A stretch of 64,000 nt of DNA from contig OZ244857.1 of the NCBI GenBank assembly GCA_965220935.1, positions 434,001 to 498,000 of the forward strand, in the 5' to 3' direction. Positions 26,670 through 34,792 of this stretch are shown here, piece after piece. The notes under the pieces are model-generated. The model saw only the letters and a program-made list of their open reading frames with translations, had not been told where the DNA came from and did not search any database. Source of the DNA: Bin80 sp965220935. GTDB taxonomy: Bacteria; Bacteroidota; Rhodothermia; Rhodothermales; Bin80. Position numbers and translations under genes: made by a program. Within the stretch, counting starts at the first letter, position 1, and each line of letters opens with the position of its first letter.

Positions 26670-28087
26670 TGCACTTGTGAATTATTTTCCTTAGTGTCAT
26701 GATGACCATAGAAGTGAGGATCACTTTCTGGGAGAACCATTTTCACCTCTGCCATAGCAACCATTGGCAAAAATCGGAGGAAAATCAGAAACAGTGTCAT
26801 AAAGAGTCCAAACGAGCCAGCGAAGGTCAATATATCAACGATGGTCGGGTTGAAGTAGTCCCAACTACTTGGCAAGAAGTCTCTGTGCAAACTGGTGACC
26901 GTAATGACAAACCGCTCAAACCACATTCCGATGTTAACGATAATGGATGTCACAAACAAAAATGGAATGCTCCGCCTTAGACGCTTCACCCAGAAAAATT
27001 GCGGGAAAAGTAGGTTACAGGACATCATGATCCAATATGCCCACGCATAGGGACCAGTGGCTCGGTTGATAAAGGCATACTGCTCATATTCAACCTGAGA
27101 ATACCAAGCAATAAAAAACTCAGTGATGTAGGCAAAGCCAACCATTGTGCCAGTGAGCAGGGTAATGATGGCCATCTTTTCAAGATGATCAATAGTAATG
27201 ATATTTTCAATCCCATAGATTCGTCGGGCAAGAATTAACAGGGTCATCACCATTGCAAATCCTGAAAAAATAGCCCCCGCAACGAAGTAGGGTGGGAATA
27301 TAGTCGTATGCCAGCCTGGAATAATACTCACGGCAAAATCAAAAGAAACCACAGAGTGAACACTGAGAACCAGTGGAGTCGCAAGAGCTGCAAGTAATAA
27401 ATAGGTTTTTTCGTAGTTGCGCCAGTGACGGTTTGCCCCACTCCATCCAAGTGAGAAAAAGCCAAGAATCCTTCTTCGGAATGTGTTACGGGCTCGGTCA
27501 CGCAAGGTCGCAAGGTCAGGGACCATACCGATATACCAAAACACTAGTGAAACGGTAAAATAGACACTCACGGCAAAGACATCCCAAAGCAAGGGGCTTT
27601 TGAACTGAGGCCACATTTCCATCTGGTTTGGCAAAGGGAGCGTCCAATAGATGACCCAGACGCGTCCGACATGGATCGTTGGAAATAACAGTGCACAGAT
27701 GACCGCAAAGATTGTCATAGCTTCGGCGCTTCGATTAATTGCGGTCCGCCATTGTTGTCGAAATAAAAATAGGATTGCAGAAATCAAGGTTCCAGCATGA
27801 CCTATTCCGACCCAGAATACAAAGTTCACAATTGGCCATCCCCATCCAACAGGGTTGTTATTTCCCCAGACTCCGACACCATTCCACACCAGATACCCAA
27901 TCATCAACAGCAATACGCTCAGTAGTGACGTTGACACAAGCAACGTCATATACCACACAGATGGAGGTCGCTTTTCTGTATGATAGGACACCAGCTGGGT
28001 AATATCGTGAAATCCAAGGTTACCCGTCACTAGGGGTGGCTCGGCAGGGATACTAGCAGTCTGATTAGTTGAGGTAGACACGGTCAA
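26666..28087 (-). CDS. actC: Alternative complex III quinol-binding membrane subunit ActC (NrfD/PsrC family)
   Basis: 473 residues, about ten membrane helices. NrfD/PsrC traits: VGIGHAGTLISAILFLFRQQWRTAINR, FPTIHVGRVWVIYW, PLVLSVHSVVSFDFAVSIIPGWH and AIFSGFAMVMTLLILARRIYGIE. ActC provides the menaquinol-binding site and probable proton channel of alternative complex III. It follows actB by 16 bp. Confidence 0.95.
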   Translation of the reverse strand: MTVSTSTNQTASIPAEPPLVTGNLGFHDITQLVSYHTEKRPPSVWYMTLLVSTSLLSVLLLMIGYLVWNGVGVWGNNNPVGWGWPIVNFVFWVGIGHAGTLISAILFLFRQQWRTAINRSAEAMTIFAVICALLFPTIHVGRVWVIYWTLPLPNQMEMWPQFKSPLLWDVFAVSVYFTVSLVFWYIGMVPDLATLRDRARNTFRRRILGFFSLGWSGANRHWRNYEKTYLLLAALATPLVLSVHSVVSFDFAVSIIPGWHTTIFPPYFVAGAIFSGFAMVMTLLILARRIYGIENIITIDHLEKMAIITLLTGTMVGFAYITEFFIAWYSQVEYEQYAFINRATGPYAWAYWIMMSCNLLFPQFFWVKRLRRSIPFLFVTSIIVNIGMWFERFVITVTSLHRDFLPSSWDYFNPTIVDILTFAGSFGLFMTLFLIFLRFLPMVAMAEVKMVLPESDPHFYGHHDTKENNSQVQ

Positions 28088-28103
28088 TTACAATGTTCTA
28101 TCA

Positions 28104-31100
28104 CTAAGAAGTTTGGGCGGATTCAAGTTCAAGGTTTGGATTACGTACTCGCGCTAGATACGACACCCTCGGTTTAATATTTAATTCGGCCAGAAGCTTA
28201 TATCCACGGGGGTTACGCATGGCTTGGCTGACTTGGCTCTGATCGTCATTGAGATCACCGAATGCGATCGCCTGGGTTGGACACGCCTGTTGACAGGCGG
28301 TTGTGACCTCGTCACGATGTAATGGTCGTTGCTCCAGTCCAGCTCTTTTTTGAGTTTCACGAATGCGTTGGACACAAAACGAGCATTTTTCCATAACGCC
28401 TCTGAATCGGATCGACACATTTGGGTTCTGCGCCATCTGGACTGTTTCTGGAATTGTCTTGGACCAATTATAGAAATTATAACGGCGGACTTTGTACGGA
28501 CAATTATTCGCGCAGTAGCGAGTTCCGATACACCGATTGTAGATCATTTGATTTGTGCCGTCGGGTGAATGAACTGTTGCAGCAACAGGGCACACGGATT
28601 CACATGGTGCATTTTCGCAATGTTGGCAAGGGATCGGTTGCATCACAATTTGGGGATCCGTATTTAGTTCGGTTCCACCTTCGGTGACAAAGTACCTATC
28701 AACCCGAAGCCAATGCAGCTCGCGACCGTTACCGACCTCTTTTTTACCAACGACTTGAATATTATTTTCGGCCTGACATGCAATGATACATGCATTGCAA
28801 CCCGTGCATGTGTTGAGGTCTATCGTCATGCCCCATTGATTTTTCCAATAATCACTGTCTCGCAATGCAGGGGTTTTGGACGGGTGGCGATTCTTCCACA
28901 ACTCGGGATAATCTTGAAAATCTGTTTTTACATCTGAACTGGGAGTCGGCGCTTCATCTTGGAGCGCAAAGGCGGGATCTTGGCGATATTCATCAAGGGT
29001 TGCCATTCGGATCAGCGGGCGTGCCTCGGTGTCAAGAATTCCGTGATCCTGAGTGGTGACGATCGTCCATTTACGCCCAGTTGCAGTGACTTCAACTTGA
29101 GAAGTCACCAGGTGGCCAAGTGTGTTTCGTAATTTCGAGACATTGGTGCCAATTCCAGTGGCTAAAGTTCCGCGTGCGTAAATATCTGTTTCGTCATCCT
29201 TATCCCAGAAAGGAGTATCTCGCTCTGGGCGCGTAGTGGAGATGTCACGGCCATATCCTAAAGTGACAGATATGGTCTTGTCTGCGTGACCGGGAAGAAT
29301 CCAGATGGGTAGCTCCACTTGTTGACCATTTGCAGACAGGGTGATTATGTCCGAGATATAGTGCCCTTTTGAGTATTCGCACACGAGGCCATAATCTTGT
29401 GCAGTTTGCGGGCTCATCACGGCTACATTATCCCACACAATTTTAGTCATTGGATCAGGAAGTTCTTGACACCAAGCATTATTGGCATAGCTACCATCAA
29501 GTAGCGTCGCATCAAGGCGAATGACAAGTTCTAATCCACCGCTGTTAGGCTTTGAGATTTGCCCGTCAAATGAAGCAATAGGAGTGACAGACTCAAAGCC
29601 TGAATCATCTAAATATCCGTTATGTAACACGCGTCGCCAGGCGATTTCAAAATCGTCAGCACCAAGCGCTGATGTCCAAGTTTGGCGGACTAAGTCATAC
29701 CCACTAGATGTTTGGCCATCTACGAGCGCGCTGAGTAGTTCTATGTCGCTACGACAGTCTTCATAGAGCGGAGCAATCAATGGTTGAGCAGGTGTCAGAG
29801 TCCCGTCCCATGAGCGCGCATCTCCCCAAGCTTCAAGATAATGTGTTTGAGGGATATGCCAAGTGCTAACTTGTGCGGTCTCATCCAAATAGAGTCCAAG
29901 ATGGACGGTATCTGTAACACGCTCAAGCGCTGACTCAAAATTCAATGCAGGGGGCGCATCATACACGGGGTTCACTCCACACATCAGTAGCAGATCAATG
30001 TTGCCTGCCTGCATTTCTTCAACGAGTGCAGGGAGTGCCTGCGATTGGGGGGGTTGCGCTGTTTCTCCAGTGTCTAAAAGTGTGACGGCTGTCCCAACAG
30101 CACCGAGCGCGTCATTAATCAGTGCACACAATGCATGAACTTCAGCGGGTTGGGTTTCGCCTGCAATCACGAGACATCGTCCATTTGAATCCAATAGATC
30201 GTCAGCGATGAGAGAGGCAAACGAATCTGGATCTGTGCCAGAATAAATATTCAAGGCGGTAGCAAGTTGACTTGCGAAATCAGAAATTTCATCAGACCGC
30301 ATCCGCTTGCGATGATCGGCCATTGTACCGGTTGATGTATAGGTACTTTCAATGACATACAAGCGAGTCATCTGATCTTCAGCACTCATGAGTCTTCGAC
30401 CACGCGCAAAAGAATAAGTATTCCCATTCCCATTTTTGGTATGAGCACCAAGAAAATCAGCGTCTAGGCTAACAATGACATCTGCATTTTCAAAGTCATA
30501 GATAGGCCTTAAAGGGAGACCGTAAGCCATCTGCAGTCCAAGGGTTTCATGATCATCGCCTTCACTTCGGTACTCAACCCATTGGAAATTAGCAAGTTGA
30601 TTTTCAAGTTGTGCACGCAGACGAGCACGAGTGGGGGAGCTATCAGGGGCAGCTAATACAGCAATTCTCCGATTTCCTGATTGCGCTTGTTGGCAGAGAT
30701 TTAGAATATCTGCCCAAGTGGAAGGTGAGCCTGAGCGCAGCATTTTTTGGGAGCGATCGGGGTCATACAGTTGAAGTAATGAGGCTTGTTCATAAACTCC
30801 CGAAGCGCCAGATGCATTGGGATGGTCTGGATTTCCCTCAATTTTAATGGGCCTGCCATCATAACTTTTCACTAACAGTGGGCGTGCGATCCCACGAAAA
30901 TTCATGGAAGTCGCATAATTCAGTGGTACACCTGGAATCAGCTCTTCGGGGCGATCTGAGAAGGGCATGATATATTCAACCGGGCGCCGACATGCTGCCA
31001 AACCGGCCATGGCCATGGATGCGCCAAGTAGCTGCATAAAATGCCGCCGATTCGTTCCTGAGGGGGGATCGCTCGCGCCTGGCTTGAGTTCTTCGGAGGC

Positions 31101-31196
31101 GATCAGTGTGAGATCTGAATTCTGCTCAAGATGGGGTAGGCTTCGCCACATCTTGAGATCTGTAGGGGGAGCGTCAATAATAGGAAGGGATATCAT
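28104..31196 (-). CDS. actB: Alternative complex III Fe-S subunit ActB (molybdopterin-oxidoreductase-like/ferredoxin fusion)
   Basis: 1030 residues. A Tat-like signal (NRRHFMQLLGASMAMAGLAACRR) sits unusually far in, about residue 50, as is normal for ActB. The N-terminal two thirds resemble the molybdopterin oxidoreductase catalytic chain but have no obvious cofactor-binding cysteines. The C-terminal third is a four-cluster ferredoxin-like domain: CTGCNACIIAC, CQHCENAPCESVCP, CIGTRYCANNCPYKVRRYN and CSFCVQRI ... CQQACP. It wires electrons from quinol to the heme subunits on the outer face of the membrane. Confidence 0.95.
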   Translation of the reverse strand: MISLPIIDAPPTDLKMWRSLPHLEQNSDLTLIASEELKPGASDPPSGTNRRHFMQLLGASMAMAGLAACRRPVEYIMPFSDRPEELIPGVPLNYATSMNFRGIARPLLVKSYDGRPIKIEGNPDHPNASGASGVYEQASLLQLYDPDRSQKMLRSGSPSTWADILNLCQQAQSGNRRIAVLAAPDSSPTRARLRAQLENQLANFQWVEYRSEGDDHETLGLQMAYGLPLRPIYDFENADVIVSLDADFLGAHTKNGNGNTYSFARGRRLMSAEDQMTRLYVIESTYTSTGTMADHRKRMRSDEISDFASQLATALNIYSGTDPDSFASLIADDLLDSNGRCLVIAGETQPAEVHALCALINDALGAVGTAVTLLDTGETAQPPQSQALPALVEEMQAGNIDLLLMCGVNPVYDAPPALNFESALERVTDTVHLGLYLDETAQVSTWHIPQTHYLEAWGDARSWDGTLTPAQPLIAPLYEDCRSDIELLSALVDGQTSSGYDLVRQTWTSALGADDFEIAWRRVLHNGYLDDSGFESVTPIASFDGQISKPNSGGLELVIRLDATLLDGSYANNAWCQELPDPMTKIVWDNVAVMSPQTAQDYGLVCEYSKGHYISDIITLSANGQQVELPIWILPGHADKTISVTLGYGRDISTTRPERDTPFWDKDDETDIYARGTLATGIGTNVSKLRNTLGHLVTSQVEVTATGRKWTIVTTQDHGILDTEARPLIRMATLDEYRQDPAFALQDEAPTPSSDVKTDFQDYPELWKNRHPSKTPALRDSDYWKNQWGMTIDLNTCTGCNACIIACQAENNIQVVGKKEVGNGRELHWLRVDRYFVTEGGTELNTDPQIVMQPIPCQHCENAPCESVCPVAATVHSPDGTNQMIYNRCIGTRYCANNCPYKVRRYNFYNWSKTIPETVQMAQNPNVSIRFRGVMEKCSFCVQRIRETQKRAGLEQRPLHRDEVTTACQQACPTQAIAFGDLNDDQSQVSQAMRNPRGYKLLAELNIKPRVSYLARVRNPNLELESAQTS

Positions 31197-31207
31197 GAAG
31201 GATCAGA

Positions 31208-31855
31208 CTAGTAGTGGCATGCGCTACAATTGGTTGGTGGGCGGATTCCTTCCTGTTTAATCCGATTCAAGTTGTCTTCTAAAAATCCCGCACTATGGAC
31301 GTATCCCATGGTGGTAACCTCTGCATTGGGGCGCAGGTATTTCTCTGGTTCTCTGTGACATTCAAGGCACCATCCCATAGAAAGCGGCTCAACGAGATGT
31401 ACAACATCCATATTATCAACTCTTCCATGACATGTTTCGCAGCCGACACCGTTATTAACATGGGCAGCATGGCTGAATTGAGCGTAGTCGGGTAGCTGAT
31501 GGATTTTCACCCATGGAATGGAGGATCCGTCGGCCCAACTTGCGCGCACTGGCATCAGTTCGCTACTTTGTGGAAGGACGACTTCATGGCAGTTCATGCA
31601 GGTTTCGGTTGCTGGAACGTTAGAGACATCAGCAACCTCAACAAAGCTATGACAATACCGACAATCTAGTCCTAACTGATCCACATGGACACGGTGACTG
31701 TAGGCAACGGGTTGTTCGGGTGCGTAGCCAACATCTGTATATTCGGGGGAAAAATAGTACCATACAAGAAAAACCACCACCAACCCGCTTCCCATCAATG
31801 CACCAAGCGAAAGGTGAGGCAATAGATTAGATTTTTTCGGAAATATTTGGGGCAT
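31208..31855 (-). CDS. actA: Alternative complex III pentaheme cytochrome c ActA
   Basis: 215 residues with an N-terminal membrane anchor (GALMGSGLVVVFLVWYYF) and five CxxCH sites: CRYCH, CMNCH, CETCH, CLECH and CSACH, the last at the very C-terminus. Five hemes match the ActA subunit of alternative complex III. It is the first gene of the twelve-gene operon running leftwards to the oxidase subunit IV gene; inter-gene gaps are 0-16 bp or 4-bp overlaps. Confidence 0.95.
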   Translation of the reverse strand: MPQIFPKKSNLLPHLSLGALMGSGLVVVFLVWYYFSPEYTDVGYAPEQPVAYSHRVHVDQLGLDCRYCHSFVEVADVSNVPATETCMNCHEVVLPQSSELMPVRASWADGSSIPWVKIHQLPDYAQFSHAAHVNNGVGCETCHGRVDNMDVVHLVEPLSMGWCLECHREPEKYLRPNAEVTTMGYVHSAGFLEDNLNRIKQEGIRPPTNCSACHY

Positions 31856-32400
31856 TAGGTGTGTGCCTTTTTAAGAAGACCCGCAAATTTACGACTTAAA
31901 CCAATACGCTTAACCAAAATGAAATACTCTGTACATTTTTCTAAAAAATTATGACTCCGACACAGGTCAGAAATTGCTTTTACTTTAATAGCATAGAGTG
32001 GTTTGCATGGTTGGGAATAAAATGATACAATTTGCATATAATTTTTGTATCAGATTCTTCATCATTGATCTTCTCGTGTCTAATTGCATCTGTTTACTGA
32101 GCGACTTAATTCATTTCGTAGATCATGTTCAATGCAATTGTATTACGATTCTCATTGCCGCAAGAAAACTAAATATTTAATTGATCCAGAACTTATGATG
32201 TTAACGTGCATAGTAATTGTGAAAACTTTGGATCGGAAACCATGGATATATCTCATATGTTGAATAAAAAATATGATAATTTCAATTTCATCAAGAATAT
32301 TCTGTGTGGAGATCAAACAATGATTTATTGAGATGCGTCATCACCTCTGTATGGTAGATTTTTAGTACACGGAAACAGAGATTTTTTGGGTTTTCTATGA
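31856..32400. promoter_or_regulatory. Intergenic region, expected to hold the promoter of the act-cox operon
   Basis: About 545 bp, AT-rich and without a credible gene. It lies upstream of actA (leftward) and upstream of the disrupted small-protein gene (rightward), so divergent promoters are expected. I could not define individual elements. Confidence 0.4.
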
Positions 32401-32610
32401 GCACCATCATTTGAACCATGCCAGCGAAACGAGTTTTCTATAAGCGACTTAAGCCAAGGGTGCGTAGTACCCCTACCTCCACCACCTGATATTGATCTTG
32501 ATAGTGTTGCCAACCAGTGTCAATATGTTGGTAGTCCGTACCACAGAACCATTAATGTGAGAGGGATAAGGCCTCAAAATAAGGGAATTATATACGTGAG
32601 TACCCATCTA

Positions 32611-33861
32611 TTAGACGGCTACCTTTTGCGTATCCATTTCACGGCTCATAGGAGTCTCTAACGAGAACGCTCCTCCACGTGCAGATGCCCCAATCCCGGA
32701 GGCCTGTAATACATTCGCAGATGCGTTGATATCTGCGTGATCCGTATGGCCACACGCCATACACTCAAATCTACTTTGTGTCTTACGGTTGACTTTATCT
32801 GTATGACCACACTGGTTACACCGTTGACTGGTGTACTTCGGATCAACAAGAATCACGTTGCCAAACTTGTAACCGCAATACCTATTGAACCGCCCCCATC
32901 CAGCGTTCTGTATGACGCGGTTCAACCCCGCCTTCGCCCTCACATTGGTTCCAGGCTTCTCAACCGTACCCTTAGCAGACTTGGACATAGCCGTGATCTT
33001 CAAGTCTTCACGTTTCAACGTATGGGCTTTATTGGACAATTGACGGCTATGTTGATGCGCCGCATTCGTTCTGCAGTTCTTCTGTTTTCGCTTCCACTTG
33101 TTGATCTTACGCTTCGTTCGTTTGTATCTACCCGATCCCTTTTGTTGCCGGGCTAATTTACGTTGATACCTACGAATCTTAATCTCTTTATCCGTCAAGT
33201 CAGGGAGCGGTAACATGCCCTGTTCGCCATCCGTTGATGAATACGAAATGTTATAGGTGTTCAAGTCAATGCCAATCTCTTTGCCATCGTCCACCTTCTC
33301 TGGTAGATGTGTGACTTTGTAAATTACGATCATCTTCCAGTACCGTCCGTCTTTCTTCACGGTGACTTCAATCGGCTCAGCATCTGGATAAGGATTGCCA
33401 CCGTGTCTACGAAACTTCATCCATCCAACCTTCTGGATATAGACATCATTCCCTCGGATCTTAAACAATCCTTTGGTCGCCGTAAATGAATTGTGTTGAA
33501 ACCGATTATGGAACGTAGGATGATCACGTAATCCCTTGAAGAAAGCCTGCCACGCCTCTGCCTGATGCTTTAAGGTGTTTCGTACAATGTTGGACGAATA
33601 CCGATTCAACCAAGAAATGGTTGGGCGAAAAGAAGTGTATCTCCTACTTAATGACGGCCAGGTCAATTCTGGATTATCCTTATGTTCGTCTTTATAGTCC
33701 CTGTTGATTTGGTCAAGAAACGTATTCCATACAAACCTGCATGCTCCGCAAAGCCCCGCCAAGAGATGGGCTTTCCACTGCGTACCGGGTAACAGGCGGT
33801 ACTCTATTCCACGATAGGAACAGTTTGAATCCGAAGGGTTAGAAGCCTTTTTAACAGGCAT
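32611..33861 (-). CDS. tnpB: TnpB RNA-guided nuclease (IS200/IS605-associated OrfB)
   Basis: 416 residues, within the normal TnpB size range. N-terminal helix-turn-helix type region (CGACRFVWNTFLDQINRDY). The RuvC triad is intact: D199 in EIGIDLN, E285 in KREDLKI and D377 in HADINASANVL. Between the last two, the zinc ribbon C348-NQ-C351 and C367-MA-C370 is complete. TnpB proteins cut DNA guided by an RNA (omega RNA) made from the 3' end of the gene and the element end, so the guide here would derive from DNA just left of 32583. No TnpA transposase accompanies it. The reading frame is open throughout. Confidence 0.95.
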   Translation of the reverse strand: MPVKKASNPSDSNCSYRGIEYRLLPGTQWKAHLLAGLCGACRFVWNTFLDQINRDYKDEHKDNPELTWPSLSRRYTSFRPTISWLNRYSSNIVRNTLKHQAEAWQAFFKGLRDHPTFHNRFQHNSFTATKGLFKIRGNDVYIQKVGWMKFRRHGGNPYPDAEPIEVTVKKDGRYWKMIVIYKVTHLPEKVDDGKEIGIDLNTYNISYSSTDGEQGMLPLPDLTDKEIKIRRYQRKLARQQKGSGRYKRTKRKINKWKRKQKNCRTNAAHQHSRQLSNKAHTLKREDLKITAMSKSAKGTVEKPGTNVRAKAGLNRVIQNAGWGRFNRYCGYKFGNVILVDPKYTSQRCNQCGHTDKVNRKTQSRFECMACGHTDHADINASANVLQASGIGASARGGAFSLETPMSREMDTQKVAV

Positions 33862-33892
33862 GATATCAAGGTTAATTTGATGTTATGGTAAG

Positions 33893-33959
33893 CAATAGGG
33901 TAGATTCTCCTCTATCCTATTGCGTCTGTTACACCCTCTCAAACAGAATGGTTCCATTC
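33893..33959. other. Two hairpins upstream of tnpB, inside the element
   Basis: Hairpin 1 at 33893-33922 has a 12-bp stem (CAATAGGGTAGA against TCTATCCTATTG, one mismatch) and a 6-nt loop. Hairpin 2 at 33944-33959 is AGAATGG-TT-CCATTCT. Subterminal hairpins upstream of tnpB are typical of the left end of IS200/IS605 elements, so these could be the remnant of an original IS605-type left end now embedded in an inverted-repeat element. Confidence 0.6.
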
Positions 33960-34792
33960 TTTGGGTACTCACGTATTATAATTCCCCAAAATAAACCTGG
34001 CAAGGCTTCTTGTCCGTTGTATTTGCAGAAAAACCCTAACCTCGTTCAGCAGTGGCTCCGAAATGCTATCCGTCGTGGAAACTTCGGTGAATTTGATCAT
34101 GAGTTTCCTCGGGTCGTTTGGCATCAAGAAGAAGATCAATTATTTGAAGCAAGACAATCGGGGCGAGGTTCGTGTGAATACCACGGGTTTCCTCTTGCCC
34201 CTCATGATAAAATCATAGGAATGAGATAATGCCTTTGTTTGATTACCAGTGGATTGATGTACCACCATATCCAGACCCAATCGCCTATCATACGATGGCT
34301 CGCTTAACGATCAACCTTGGAGGTCAACTAGCGACTAGGTTGCGTCATGGAGATAGATATCTTGAGCACATTGAGGTGCCGATGTCGCATGTTGCTGAGT
34401 GGGTTGTTAGTAATTGGTGGCATCTGTTTTTTGAGGCGGATACAGCGTATGGTTCGTCACGATCAGGTTTTGCATCAAGGCACGACCTATCTTACGCTGG
34501 AAATGGATTTGTATTTCCGCGGCTAATTTTTCGGTCTGAGGGAAAATATATCGTAGTCACAAGTGTAAGATGGTGGGCTAAGCATGCAAATACTGAGTTT
34601 GTTGTACAAGGTGAACAGGTGTTTGAATCTATTTCACTGCAGAAAGAATTGCAAGATCTCGTGGAGCAAGTCATTTCTAGATTGAATGAAAAAAATGTGG
34701 AAGATGTGCCCTGGATTGAGGAGTGGAACGAGATCAATAATAATCTTGATCATGATGAGAAAGAATTCTGTATCGCTACAGCGATGTTAGGA

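Larger units (their letters stand above)
32583..33986 (-). mobile_element. 1.4-kb inverted-repeat element carrying a lone tnpB gene
   Basis: The left end 32583-32606 begins GGGAATTATATACG and ends GTGAGTACCCA. The right end 33962-33986 is its inverse with a single extra base. With an 8-bp duplication outside, this is a classic DDE-type insertion footprint. The only gene inside is tnpB on the minus strand. No Y1 or serine transposase and no DDE transposase is present, so the element is non-autonomous. DDE families with about 8-bp duplications include ISL3 and IS1595, both of which have relics in this window, but I could not match their ends to this one. Confidence 0.85.
32575..33994. repeat. 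8-bp target-site duplication flanking the tnpB element
   Basis: CAAAATAA occurs at 32575-32582 and again at 33987-33994, immediately outside the element's inverted repeats. Keeping one copy restores the reading frame of the interrupted gene (codons CCT CAA AAT AAA CCT), which shows this is a true insertion scar. Confidence 0.9.
32401..34229 (+). pseudogene. Small conserved protein gene split by a tnpB-carrying element (first gene of a two-gene module)
   Basis: Two halves lie on either side of the element at 32583-33986. The left half reads ISDLSQGCVV, then DSVANQCQYVGSPYHRTI and IRPQN up to 32582. The right half resumes at 33995 with PGKASCPLYLQKNPNLVQQW, RNAIRRGNFGEF, FPRVVWHQ, LFEARQSGRGSCEYHGFPL, ending at TAA 34227-34229. 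Removing the element and one 8-bp target copy joins them in frame (139 codons with stop). No in-frame ATG is visible at the 5' end and TGA 32398-32400 lies just upstream, so the start is also damaged or unresolved. The sequence resembles a small family I have seen beside ImmA/IrrE-type genes (blocks YVGSPYH and VxEARxxxxGxYxGxPL); I know no function for it. Its stop overlaps the next ATG (TAATG). Confidence 0.75.

Noticed and set aside
32583..33986. Standard IS200/IS605 element
   Set aside because: There is no TnpA gene, and inverted repeats plus an 8-bp duplication do not fit that family's mechanism, so only the tnpB gene is assigned to it.
33885..34229. Plus-strand frame that starts inside the tnpB element and runs into the small-protein gene
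   Set aside because: The first ~35 codons are element DNA; the real gene continues from the other side of the insertion at 32401-32582.
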